Shown here: positions 10,610 to 20,739 of the stretch, piece after piece
Layout of the letters: every line of letters starts with the position of its first letter
Position numbering within the stretch: position 1 is the first letter of the stretch
Source of the DNA: Albugo candida
Lineage: Eukaryota; Oomycota; Peronosporomycetes; Albuginales; Albuginaceae
Direction: 5' to 3'
NCBI GenBank assembly: GCA_905220665.1
Contig: CAJNAR010000003.1
Location: 62,001-126,000, forward strand
DNA length: 64,000 nucleotides
Notes under the pieces: generated by a model
Seen by the model: only the letters and a program-made list of their open reading frames with translations
The model's database searches: none
Told to the model about the DNA's origin: nothing
Made by a program: the position numbers and the translations under genes

Positions 10610-11692
10610 ATGAAAACGTACGCTATTCCTGGGCTCGGATCGCTTCTCATGCATCATCAACTTGTGGCCACTTTAGGAGGCTTGCTCGTACGGATCGATC
10701 CGGAATTGAGTTTCTCTAATGACATGGAGTTTATGCATTCGGTTCATGACAACGTTATGTACACTTTAAGCGTTGAAATTCCTTGTAGCGTACTAGACTT
10801 GACGCATGATTTCGTACAGGATGGCTTGAAAGATGCATGGAAGTCTTTTGCGTCATTAGTGGACCGCTTTTGGCCTGAACCATCTGAACCAAGAAATCAG
10901 ACTTATTCAAGCATGCAAAAAGATTTGTCAGTACCTCTCTTACAAGCTCAGAAAGCGCCAACACCAATACAGAAAACGATTGACGGTAATGAATACACGA
11001 TCCACTGGCGCTTGGAAGGAACGGATCTGAAAGAATGGATCAAAAGTAAACTGCTTTACGTTATTAAGGAGGCTCTGTACATAAGTGTTCAAACTTATCT
11101 AACACAAAATCAAGGATTGTATCATCTCACGTGGACGAAGAGTGAAGGTTATCAGATCAATTACGGACAAGTGATAGTCTCACAAGATACAGGAGTACGT
11201 TTCCTCGGAAGTTACCTTACGGCAAAAGTGCTTATATTTGGAAAAGAGCATGAAGACCAAGATATACGAATTGATTTTGATGTCCAAGCTATCAAAATCC
11301 CCGGATCAATCTATAAAGTTATGGAAAACAAGCTCCGAGCCATGAAATTTACGCCAAGCAAAAACGAAGGCAAATGCGGCCGATTCCAAGGAGATTGCCA
11401 CGCTATCTTTTCTGATACAAACATGTCGCCACACCAGAAACATGAGCTCGATATAAAAATAAACTTCTCGATGAAAACGTTCATCGACCTCAAAGCCTTA
11501 TATTACATCAAACGGAAAAGAGACACGTGCACCATTTTCATTGAGAAATCAGAAGACGAAACATGGGTACTGGGTAGTACAATTCTAAGAGCTCATTCTA
11601 TTATCATGGATAATACGGGCAGCGACATCATTTATCACTTCCTTCCACCCCGTCAAATCGAGAGAGAAATGTCGCAACAGGTCAATGCTTAA
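10610..11692 (+). CDS. A2: secreted protein with a degenerate pepsin-like C-terminal lobe (fullest A copy)
   Basis: An intact 360-residue protein and the best reference for the family. Residues 1-21 are a signal peptide (MKTYAIPGLGS...LVAT). A variable N-terminal region carries IDPELSF and a SVPLLQ boundary near residues 102-107. The C-terminal half shows a YTIHWRLEGTDLKEWIKSKL segment, LYHLTWTKSEGYQINYG, then DFDVQAIKIP at 222-231 in the place of the pepsin D-T-G-T-S...P strand. C256, C263 and C307 include the expected lobe disulfide pair, and ETWVLG at 317-322 is followed by LRAHSIIMDNTG. The catalytic aspartate position is kept but the glycine is aspartate, so peptidase activity is unlikely. 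It is 46 residues longer than A1, mainly in the cysteine region. Confidence 0.88.
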   Translation: MKTYAIPGLGSLLMHHQLVATLGGLLVRIDPELSFSNDMEFMHSVHDNVMYTLSVEIPCSVLDLTHDFVQDGLKDAWKSFASLVDRFWPEPSEPRNQTYSSMQKDLSVPLLQAQKAPTPIQKTIDGNEYTIHWRLEGTDLKEWIKSKLLYVIKEALYISVQTYLTQNQGLYHLTWTKSEGYQINYGQVIVSQDTGVRFLGSYLTAKVLIFGKEHEDQDIRIDFDVQAIKIPGSIYKVMENKLRAMKFTPSKNEGKCGRFQGDCHAIFSDTNMSPHQKHELDIKINFSMKTFIDLKALYYIKRKRDTCTIFIEKSEDETWVLGSTILRAHSIIMDNTGSDIIYHFLPPRQIEREMSQQVNA

Positions 11693-12180
11693 GATAAATA
11701 CATACTTCTTGTGACGAACGGTAGAACAACAGTTTTGTTGAAAGAAGCAAGTGCCATGCCTTTGCAATTCTAATCTTGATGTTGTTGTGCTCTCGATAGA
11801 CAAAGCCACCTCGTGACATACGCCCACCATTTGAGCTTCTGAGCATATCAAAATACTTGTATCGAGAAAAGTGGTGCCTGCGCCAATTTAAATAGTGTAC
11901 GGTCAGCATTGGAATATTCGTGTTTTCAGGATGATAAACATTAGTACATTTACGACATCAAATGTTTTGTTTGAGATTTGCTCCCCAATCAGTCAACTGT
12001 CGTCGGACCAAATACATGATACCCAGATTCGAGGTAAGCTCGGCTAGAAACTGACGATGAGCACATCAATAAAACTCAAGAATCTTGTTAAGGAACCGAC
12101 AACTACGATCAACTCCCGGTAGCCCGATCTGTAAATAGTAGAAGAAATCGCAATCTATTTCAACCAGAATTACCAGCGAT
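11693..12180 (-). pseudogene. N2: relic of the JLN C-terminal part, converging on A2
   Basis: The minus strand at about 11870-11760 reads FLDTSILICSEAQMVGVC-EVALSIE, matching N1 (SICLKAQMVGVCRELSFSFE) and N4. The upstream leader exon present at 5499 and 24290 is missing; the dehydrogenase relic follows directly. This copy therefore lost the L part in the internal duplication. Confidence 0.5.
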
Positions 12181-12229
12181 GATAGCAATGGTACAAATTT
12201 TCTTTCATACCATCGCGTACGAGGCGTTG

Positions 12230-12560
12230 TAATTTAAACATGAGCCGTTGGCGGTGCTGTATTCCGACTTGTTTCCATCCGATAAACGCATATCAGCGAA
12301 AATTGCTTTTTCCATTTCAGTTTTTGTGGCTCCAGGAACATAATATATCACTTCATCGGTTGCCTGTTCAGGGAATTAGTGTGTATCCATCTGTTGTAAC
12401 GACAGCTTCTCAGGTACTGAATTTTTCAGATCAATTGAGCGTTGACTTTCCGACCGATAAAAAGCTCCATACATAAATGGAAAGCGTTTCTATTGAATAA
12501 GTTGAGAGCATGTTGTTCTCAAATTACCTGAAATACATATTGTATTAATGTTGAGAAGTG
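12230..12560 (-). pseudogene. C2: short methylmalonate-semialdehyde dehydrogenase fragment
   Basis: The minus strand from about 12395 to 12240 reads ATDEVIYYVPGATKTEMEKA and continues to GSCL. This is equivalent to exon 2 of the copy at 40976-42700. The rest of the gene, including the catalytic part, is absent. It joins directly to the 3' block of A2, which marks a deletion. Confidence 0.75.
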
Positions 12561-13060
12561 ATGCGTCCCAATTCGCGCAGAAGAAAATGAAAAGATCGCA
12601 TGTAAAGTTGCACTTGGCATTCTTTGGCGCACGGCTGGAATGCAGGTCAAATATCGATAGTACCGGTATACCTAACGATGTGCAGAAGCTGAAAATGAGA
12701 ATGGAGTGGCTTTACTGCGACACCTTCCTTAATGCAACAATTATGGGTCAAGTTTCGTTTCGAGAAGATCCCACCTCCCATCACCTCTCTGCCTTCGCTG
12801 ATGCCAATGTAATTGCGCTGATACGTAACGTTGTTGCCTCTTTCCATTACATCAAAGATCAATGCGACGTGTCCGCTTCCCGCGGATATATGTTGCTGCG
12901 TTAAATCGGATTGTGGGTCGTTCGGACCATTTGCACTGGAGATATACCGATGTCAATCTGGGACCATCGAAATGGAGTAAACATTTTGCACAGTGTGGAT
13001 CACGGACCCTAGCAATCTCCATTGACACCGTATCCAGTTAGAACATTACTTTGGCAATTG
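12548..13060 (+). pseudogene. M2: best-preserved copy of the unknown M gene
   Basis: An open frame of 118 residues at 12548-12904 includes EWLYCDTFLNAT, SAFADANVIALIRNVVASFH and KDQCDVSASRGYMLLR. The same words appear in the inverted copy at 40751-40480 and in traces at 6.8 and 26.5 kb. It has no signal peptide or membrane helix that I trust. The start is uncertain. It could still be expressed in this copy, but the other three are broken. Confidence 0.4.
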
Positions 13061-13960
13061 TGCAATCAAACGGTCACAGAGTCGCCGTACTCTTACTAGA
13101 GATATGCTGTTACAATTTTTTTCCACATGTAACAGCAGAGCACAGGACAGATTTTTAGCTGTGTTGCGTAGAGATCCATCAACAACCTGCAGGCAAAGTT
13201 GCTGATGATTGCCGTTCTGAATGAGAAATATAAGTCAAGTGAGAACTGGATATCGCGTTATATCAAATCGCTTGAAAGAATTGGAGTGGCCGAGAAGCCT
13301 GAGAGGACAATGTGTACGTCATCTATTGAGACCCACCCTACTCAGTCTACTCAATTCTGATGCGAGGACTTCCGAGCGATCACTACGCTAATGCAAGAGG
13401 ATTCAACTCTTTTCTCGTATACTGGAGGCTTGACTTGTACTGTTGGTTTTCTATATATGGTATATCCGCGTCCATGTGTCTCATGTAAGAATTTTGCACG
13501 ATTGATGCATTACCAAAAAAACCTCAATTCCGCGGAACAATGCTCGACCCGTTCATCCCTTGGACAATCGCAACGTCTACTTTTTTTGTCAGAAGTTTCC
13601 GTGACAGCTTCATCGAGTCCTTATGAAGGGCAATTGTCGATATTACCTGACGTGATTGAGTGTAATGAATCACAGCTTTAAGGAATGGGTCAACCTATCT
13701 CATTACTACCGTCTATAAAGGTAGTCTACGCATTCCATGGAGCTCGACCGTTAGTCACCGTATCGAATCGCTGTGGGCTTTCCAGGATACGATCCGATAC
13801 ATCTTAATACATAGACATGTTGTTGGTTACAATGCTTGAGTTATAGATTGAAGATAGCTCCTCGTAATAGGCAGAGAAAAAGAGGTACAATTGCCATCAT
13901 GATGCGAGGATCCTCAGAAGCTCTTTGCGTGAAATTGATACATGCGACGTGGGAGACAGC
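13060..13960 (+). pseudogene. D2: relic of the unknown D gene
   Basis: The 96-residue frame at 13391-13681 holds FSYTGGLTCTVGFLYMVYP and SVTASSSPYEGQLSILPDVI. The second part aligns with 7630-7680 in a different frame of copy 1. No stop-free gene-length frame exists. Confidence 0.4.
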
Positions 13961-14109
13961 CGATGCATAAGGGGGATGAGCAGAATGCAACGAGTACTGC
14001 ATGGCGCTGGGAAGCGAGTCAGTAAACCAAGGCCGAGAATTGCCTGCGTCGACTTCCACAGCTAGGACTGCGCCCAATCAGAACATACTGGACAGTTCGT
14101 TAAATCACG

Positions 14110-15110
14110 ATTAAAGTAGAGCAGTTTTGCTAATGTAACATAAGCTCTTCCTATTTGTCAATAAGCCTACCCACTCGTTCAGTCTCATCAAATCAACGCA
14201 TTCAGACCTTCCAACGCTCGGGGTAATTAGAAGGTAAGCTTCACTTAAGGCATACATTTTGTTTTTAGAGATCTATCAGCAAATTTATGAGTCGATTCGA
14301 TCAAATTCAGTAGCTATAAGACGAAAATACGGGCACAAATATGTCGATTCTAATTCTCTTGCGTTTACGACGTGAAGAGGACCTAGGGCTTGCGGATCGT
14401 TTTTGATCAAATTTATAAATGAATTGCAGTTCGGACATGCGGAGCAAGGTGATAGCCCTCAGGTTTAGCGGATATGATGTTTGAGTCGGATAAACAGCCT
14501 CAAAACTTACCTTCTGAAGGAGCATTGACATCCGCCGAGACAGCGAAGATGTGCTTCGTAGCCGGGATGTGGGCACTATTATTAGTCGTGTTGTATCAGG
14601 CGGATAGAAAGCTGCTTGATAGAATCAATCATCCATTGCATGATGATACAGCCGTGGTCTTCAAGAAGCCAGTGATGATTCCATCAAACTATATCGAGCC
14701 GATGTCGAAAATTGTGCGAGAACGAAATATTGAAACGTTGAATTTTCTTGACTTATTGATAGTCGTGTCAGTTGGAGGAAACACTGTCTATGATACTTCA
14801 AACGCGCGACCCAGCTCGATATATACAAAGATTCTTACAAAAAAGCATTAAGCTACGCGATTGTTGTCGCAAGCGTTTGCTCATAATATGGTCAGGAAAA
14901 ATGAGTCAGTCTAGTATTTGTCCGATCATATCAAGTATATTAATCTCACAAAGCAGAGTCAGAAAGAAGATGCTCCAGCAAAGTAATCCGTTAGATTATT
15001 CGACTGTCTGAAGAAAGAGACCGACGCCAGAAAAAAGTCTCACGACCGCAAAGTTTCTTCCAAAGCAAGTGCATCAATTACTATGCCCGCATAGATTTCG
15101 TGCTTGTTGT
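14110..15110 (+). pseudogene. E2: best copy of the unknown membrane protein gene
   Basis: The frame 14474-14851 (125 residues) starts in MMFESDKQPQNLPSEG and has one clear membrane helix, CFVAGMWALLLVVLYQA. A soluble part with VFKKPVMIPSNYIEP and IETLNFLDLL follows. The upstream exon-like piece RLRREEDLGLADRF at 14361-14405 is in another frame, and a stop separates them. A later piece (LSDHIKYINLTKQSQ region, 14860-14960) is again shifted. All four copies share these parts in the same order, so this was one gene. Family not recognised. Confidence 0.5.
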
Positions 15111-16130
15111 GTAGGAGTCCAAATAAATGTCCGAGGTTGTGTATATTGACCGACCCAGTTCTTAGTAGTGATAGTCTTCACCGTAGCCGCTGTGTTCAGA
15201 TCAATTCGACGAGCAGAACAATGCTGCGTCTGAGACCTGATCATGAACTTTGTTATTACCGCGATCTATGAGCCTTTTTGATCAAGTATGGAAGAATGCC
15301 AGCGTAAGAATGAAATCTTGTCAAGTTGCAAGGCGCATTGCCTCTGACGTCGAACGTATAGGTTTGCATCGAACGCCTCGCTTGATCTCACCGCTTGGTA
15401 ATTGTCGCCATAAAAGAAGATGAAGTGGAAATGCAATACGTGAGGGAAGAAGTTCAGCTGGTGCTCTTACGGAAGCTTTCCTTGCATACTTGTAGATGGA
15501 CCTGAAGTCTAACGTGTCACATCCATTCGACTCGTATAAGGCTTCGATCTTAAATCAACACAGTAAGTGGTGAAAGTGGTTATTGTTTCTGACGAAATGC
15601 ACTGGTCATAAAAACAAGTGTAACGATAGGAACTGGTAGACACTTACCTTCCTGTTTCAAATACATTCGGCCGGTCGATTCGATTGTCGAATATACGGTA
15701 CCAGAACAATTTGCAATTTGTTTATTTCCTGGCTTCTTGTTGAAGGCAGGACGATCAGTACTGGAAACTACGTTTGGCAGCACTTTTCAGTCTCATGTGT
15801 AAACGCCATTCACCAGTCTCATTCAATATAAACAAAGCGGCATTATCACTGTGCACTCACTGGACAGCTGTAGTGATTTGCGTACACGATAAATAGAGCT
15901 TGTAGAAGTCAGGTAGCTCAGCATATCCCCATACGCGCAAGATGAAGTTGGAAATGTCCAGCACCTTCCGACGATTAAGGACGGTATGTACACTAGCTTG
16001 GTAGCTAGGAAGAAATTTGCCACGAGACAAAGCATAGCGATGGGCACCATGCACCACGTTGTTATCTTAGGCTTAAATACGCCTCGGTATTCAAGAAGGC
16101 TGGAGAAAGCATGCATTCTAGAATACTGAG
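15110..16130. repeat. Block F copy 2, with a small minus-strand membrane-like frame
   Basis: 15110-15850 matches 9010-9876. From 15840 the block continues into a part shared with 29330-29570 and, inverted, 37700-37540. The minus-strand frame 16116-15823 (97 residues) has a hydrophobic stretch MVPIAMLCLVANFFLATKLV and could encode a small membrane protein, but the other copies do not keep it open. Confidence 0.4.
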
Positions 16131-16411
16131 CGTTGTAGCTTGGTATGTTTCGACGGAAAGCATCCCCCGCACATCCTTCTGCCGTATTTAACTACCAATG
16201 GTGCAGTTTGGAACTTGAAGAGAAAGCAGAAAGCACGCAATTTAGATTACTAAACGTTGCAACATGCTGAACTTATAGATACAGTATGATATATCAGGTT
16301 GAAGGACACGCTATTCTGAATCCTGGAAATGGAATCATTTTTGAATAGTCGACTAAGCGCACTGCAGTACATTGACAAAAAAGTGGAAAGAACAGGTTGG
16401 GGTAAGAGCAG
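16130..16411 (+). promoter_or_regulatory. G2 upstream region
   Basis: Shared with 29575-29838 and, inverted and expanded, 36780-37440. A site TCATTTTTGAATA at 16335-16347 resembles the Inr-FPR core and lies about 65 nt before the ATG. It carries one or two GAAAGCACGCA motifs, which are multiplied upstream of G5. Confidence 0.4.
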
Positions 16412-17473
16412 ATGAAAGCCTTTTCTCTCAAAACGTACGCTGCTCTTGCACTCGGGGCATTACAAGCTCGCCATTACTTTGTCGCCGCTACATTAGATTT
16501 GAGCGTTATAATATGGCCTGAATTAAGCTTCGAGAATGGCCGTCTTTCCATTGACCAAAAGGAAAAGTATACTGTATCGATTCACTCAGATCACATCATA
16601 GGCCGTAGTGCGCTGACAAGTTTCATGAATCTGGTGCGTGGTTCGACAAGCCAAAGTAAAGGTATTATGCGATACGATGCGAATGATCAGCTCAGCCAAC
16701 CTCTACTAGAAGAGCCAGGTACTGCTGAGTACCATTTGGCTCACGATGTAGAAGACCAGTCGAGTATTTGGAAGTATGCCACACCTAAAACGGAGGATCT
16801 CATTAAAGTTTCACATACCACCAGCTGGACTTTGCCTGGATTCGGATTAGAAGAATGGTTCGAAGTTAAACTGCTATATGCTTACGACGGTGTTTTTTTT
16901 ATGCAACATAAAGCCTATGTGGATAGGCATGAGGGGTTATATACTTATACATGGACAACGGACAAAAAGTATACGCTCAAACTCGGAGGATCAGAGAAAT
17001 TACTTGCCTCAAATCCCCTGGAAGACCGACTTTCACAGGCGACTTTGGTATATGACGGGGATATGTGCTATTCGAATAATGTGCGACTAGATCTTGACAT
17101 AAATACTATCAGTATACCAACAATTCTTTACAAACGAATCGAAAAAAGTCTAACTGAGCTCGGATGTCGGAAAGCAGGAGTAAATGAGCATTTTCTGTCG
17201 AAAGGACTGAGTTCCGATAAACTCAACCCATCAAAAGGGTCGAGAATGACGATCAGCGTGAGGTATTTTGGTCTTCCAACTATCCCCATCGATCTCTCTG
17301 CATATACCGTGACTGATAAAAAAAGCTGGACTGCTATGTTCCTGGAATCAAAGGACAGTGCATTAGTATTTGGAGCTCCAATATTACAGCAATACTCTAT
17401 TACCATTCACAAAACCAAGAGTGAAAAATTACATTATTTCCATCTTGCAAGGGACCCGGTTTCTTTGGAATGA
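16412..17473 (+). CDS. G2: secreted-family protein of the second subfamily
   Basis: An intact 353-residue protein starting MKAFSLKTYAALALG, a start pattern shared with G5. Residues 1-28 form a signal peptide. It keeps IIWPELSF, a SQPLLEEPG boundary, TSWTLPGFGLEEWF, and DLDINTISIP at 227-236, the family strand. The late strand is degraded: ALVFGAPILQQYSITI replaces ETWVLGSTILRAHSIIM, and the second lobe cysteine is replaced (SWTAMF). It therefore lacks the disulfide pair of the A subfamily and is further from a working protease. It converges on the H2 gene. Confidence 0.85.
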   Translation: MKAFSLKTYAALALGALQARHYFVAATLDLSVIIWPELSFENGRLSIDQKEKYTVSIHSDHIIGRSALTSFMNLVRGSTSQSKGIMRYDANDQLSQPLLEEPGTAEYHLAHDVEDQSSIWKYATPKTEDLIKVSHTTSWTLPGFGLEEWFEVKLLYAYDGVFFMQHKAYVDRHEGLYTYTWTTDKKYTLKLGGSEKLLASNPLEDRLSQATLVYDGDMCYSNNVRLDLDINTISIPTILYKRIEKSLTELGCRKAGVNEHFLSKGLSSDKLNPSKGSRMTISVRYFGLPTIPIDLSAYTVTDKKSWTAMFLESKDSALVFGAPILQQYSITIHKTKSEKLHYFHLARDPVSLE

Positions 17474-17964
17474 AATCGGGGTAATCAGTACCTATTGAAC
17501 TTTATATAAAGCCCATAGCGATTGTTACACAAATACAAGATACAAGATTTATCGTCAAATTGATGTATTGAACTGCGATATAGATTACTGAAATAGTAAT
17601 TGTGGGATGAGCCGTGAATTTGACTTTGCGGAGCGCGAGAGCTAATGCCTCCTTTGTTGGAAGTTGAATGATGAAGATGAAGCCACAAAGGTTTTGCAGG
17701 AGGCAGAGGAGGAATCAATCCCGATAGCACCAACTTTTGTGATTTCGGGCCGACGAAAAGACTTGATATCGCTTAGTCGTTTGATCTGTGTAAACGCTTG
17801 GTTAAGACTATTGAGAAAAAATCAGAATGATGAAACCCGTACGGAACATACGTCGACATGGAATGCTTTGTTGTCTTACACTTCGAAAATGAGGTTGGTG
17901 AAACGTAGGTTTCGTGCTGTCTTACCTTCACATGAAAATTGATTCTAGTTGAGTCACAAAAGTT
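17474..17964. other. 3' flank of G2 and possible downstream exon of H2
   Basis: No independent gene seen. On the minus strand an acceptor-like CAACTAG precedes a short stretch and a second donor-like GTAAGA near 17920. Since the H2 frame ends at a donor-like site, this may hold a small exon of H2. Similar sequence lies at 31200-31290 and 30-90. Confidence 0.35.
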
Positions 17965-18435
17965 TCACACAAATATAGATGCACGTACCTGATTCAATGC
18001 TAGTTCGGACGCAGTAAGCAGTTCGTGATAGTCAAGATCATCTGCTAATGCACCATGCGATGCAAGAAAAGAATATGCTCCATATCCACAAGGCGATCGA
18101 ATTAGCGCAACTGATTGGGCATCACACGGCCGGGTAAAAGTATCGAACAGTGTTGCAACATCCGCGGCGAGAAGTGCACTAGAAGTCATATATGCAACAT
18201 GATGATCACGTGACCGGCACCACAGATTATATGGAAAAGTCAGACTCTTAGAACTAGTCGAGATGATTAAAATGAGTTTCCGCATGCGACCCAATATATA
18301 TAGCAGTGATGCACATAGAAGTAGTTCAAATGGTGGAGATATTTGCACCGCTATTGTCATCATACCTGGTGAATAGAGCACACGTGTAAGTTTAGGATTG
18401 CTGTAGTCCGCTATAGACGACCATAACGTCGACAT
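17965..18435 (-). CDS. H2: open copy of the small membrane protein gene
   Basis: A 156-residue frame from an ATG at 18435. It has hydrophobic segments at roughly 33-48 (FELLLCASLLYILG) and 82-97 (SSALLAADVATLF), and a C-terminal stretch with YGAYSFLASHGALADDLDYHEL that is conserved in the copies at 404-153 and 31600-31330. Within the frame, CAG/GTACGT at about 17990 looks like an intron donor and is conserved in position. The last residues may therefore be intron, and the real protein may continue in another exon. Family unknown. It is the only H copy without a frame break. Confidence 0.5.
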   Translation of the reverse strand: MSTLWSSIADYSNPKLTRVLYSPGMMTIAVQISPPFELLLCASLLYILGRMRKLILIISTSSKSLTFPYNLWCRSRDHHVAYMTSSALLAADVATLFDTFTRPCDAQSVALIRSPCGYGAYSFLASHGALADDLDYHELLTASELALNQVRASIFV

Positions 18436-18539
18436 TCTATACCGTCAATGTTTTCCTGACGTCTGTGGAAATATAGCAAAAGCTACATGATGAAAGCTAT
18501 TACCTCGACACTAAATTTTCTTTCTTCGTCAGACTTTGT

Positions 18540-19520
18540 GGAGCAACGTAGTGTGTTAAGGAGTCGTTTATCGTATTTTGCAGAGCCAATCTTCTCATGA
18601 CCTATCGCACGTACACTGAAGACAATACTGTGTTATGTGTGCCTCATTATGAAGAAGTCTGCACATATTATCGTACACCGTTTGTATGCGCAGACTCACA
18701 ATTGAGTTCCAAAATATTACGGAAAATGCGAAGCCTGTGATATATACATGCAGTATCAATCTTGCAAACTGAGGGACAAACTCTAGATGCAAATTCAAAA
18801 CGGATCGGATCTGGGACAAATGCTTGACCAGGACACAACAAAATGGAGAAGCTTGGCATCGGCACCAGTCAGTCCCTTTCGGCATGTGGACGAGTATTTT
18901 GAAATCAATGGATTGTTGGATCAGATCAACCTGATCGAAGTGCTATCGTCGTCACCCAATCCGACTTTTGAAATCCTTAGACTATTTCTTTGTTTTTTTT
19001 GCCATCCTTTGGAGCGTGGCGATGTTGGATTAGGCTCGGGCTGAATAATTAGACCACATGGGTGCAATTGGAAGGACAAAATAACTTTCGAGAATGTTCG
19101 GGATCAGGTCAAAACTCTCGAGGTATGAAAAGGATTTTTAGTGACAACGACTGGCATTATTCAATTTTCTACTTAAGCAATCGGGTGATGAAGAGAATTC
19201 CATGGATGAAATAAAGGCAGCCTCACACCTGGTACAATAATGTTCACTTGGGTCGAATATACGATGGGAGAAGGCTATAACGCCTGCTATTACGTCTATA
19301 AATGGGCATGTAGTAAGATTTCTGAACGAGAAAATGAGCTGACCGTTCATAAAGTATCCCAGATGCGAGAGATATGAGAACCTTTGTTGCTCCACAAATA
19401 AATTTATTCTCCGAGTTACTTGCAACAACCATGTGAAACGCACAAGCCACATCACAACCTGAGAATGCATCGGACCCCACATTACCTAAAAGATGACGAC
19501 CTTCGACGTGTAGTATAGAC
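18540..19520 (-). pseudogene. Block I copy 2: decayed unknown gene
   Basis: The minus-strand pieces 19537-19244 and 19482-19138 overlap in two frames. They carry SENKFICG, RSAHFLVQK and DPSEHYCTRC, matching copy 1. The frame shift between them is in a different place from copy 1. Confidence 0.4.
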
Positions 19521-19529
19521 GTCCGCGTG

Positions 19530-20050
19530 GTGTGCAACGCGCTATCTCAATTGCTTTTAAAACGTTACTTGTGCTCTTGCAGTGCCATGCAACGCCGTCA
19601 AGCGGGCCACAAGACCAGCAATGGTTTTCGAGCGCTCTTTATAAAAACGGCTACCAGTATGGTTGTTGGAACGAAATTGTTCCAAGTGTGCTCTTTTATA
19701 TGACCACGTGGCTGTAAAGCTGCAAAGTCGACATAAATTGGCTACTTCTGGTTGCAACACTGCTATATTCTACAGCACAAACCCGAAGCGTTTTGCATCT
19801 GATGACTACGATTGTGTCTGGTACCATTTCACTTACCTTGTGATAGAGAGACTGAATGATGCAGAATCTCGAATCGAACACCATACACATGTTGGTGAAT
19901 ATTCTTATTAGAGAGAGCAGGGATAGCCGTCAAGTTTTCAGAAACCTCACATTTTGACGAGCATACTCTTTATATCTTGAGCATAATAAACTGAGAATCA
20001 ACCTTGCAAAGAATGGTGTATTGATCTTGTTGGTCAACTGATTGCGTCAT
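19530..20050 (+). pseudogene. Block J copy 2: relic of the JLN small secreted protein gene
   Basis: The leader region (AISIAFKTLLVLLQ) at 19532-19590 and the later KNGY-YGCWNEIVPSVL part are in one frame, with the CRQA motif lost to a shift. A second frame at 19663-19911 carries TNPKRFASDDYDCVWY. Near 19915-20050 the sequence matches the C-terminal N/K part at 47560-47700. The order of parts equals the minus-strand copy at 24.3-23.6 kb. Confidence 0.4.
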
Positions 20051-20079
20051 TAATCCCATGCAAGTTTCGACGACACACA

Positions 20080-20735
20080 TGTGTTTTGCGCAAGAAATGA
20101 CGTAGAACTTGTTCCCTCGGTTATTTGAGTTTGGCCAGCCCAAAGACAGTACTTGTCGTCGTGTTATCTATGACTATGGACTCATCCAAGACGAATGTCG
20201 AGAAATCTTGATAGCTTCCACATCAACATCTATTCGCATTCAGTGGTCCCAACCTTTATTTCGTGAAAAGTGGCAGTCGTCGCATGGCACTCCTGGAGCG
20301 AACGTTCCGGACTCGTCACTTTTAGCGTCTCCAGGATGTTTAAAACGCATACGTAGGCGAGTATATCATCCTCGATTTCCTGGTGCATAAGGTCGCGTAC
20401 TCATATCGCTAGTAAGTCGTATGTATCTGTTCCTTAAACGTTGACGTCGAAACTATTGTCAACTTCAACAGAACATATCTGACTTCGAGATCTTGATTTA
20501 AAAATGTAGTTGAATCCTTAATATATGCAAAATGATTTGTGGACAGATTCGACCACGTCGGCTAGAGTATCTTGTTGGATCAAAGGGTACGAATTGCTCG
20601 TTGTTTACTGAGTCACGCAAGGAACTGTCATCTGACCAGCTCAAATTCGGATTCATTACGACCTTCTATAACGACCTCAAAACCCGAGCCAAGAATAGGG
20701 TATGCTTACATAAAAAAGGTTCTCATTCTTGCGAG
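20080..20735 (-). pseudogene. A'3: relic of a secreted-family gene
   Basis: On the minus strand the leader PYSWLG (from PILGLG) is followed after a shift by PNLSWSDDSSLRDSV, which matches A'5 (SKLSWSDDSPLRDSV). Near 20245 the diagnostic strand is recognisable as IRIDVDVEAIKIS. Most of the middle is deleted. It is divergently paired with A4. Confidence 0.6.
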
Positions 20736-20739
20736 AGAA

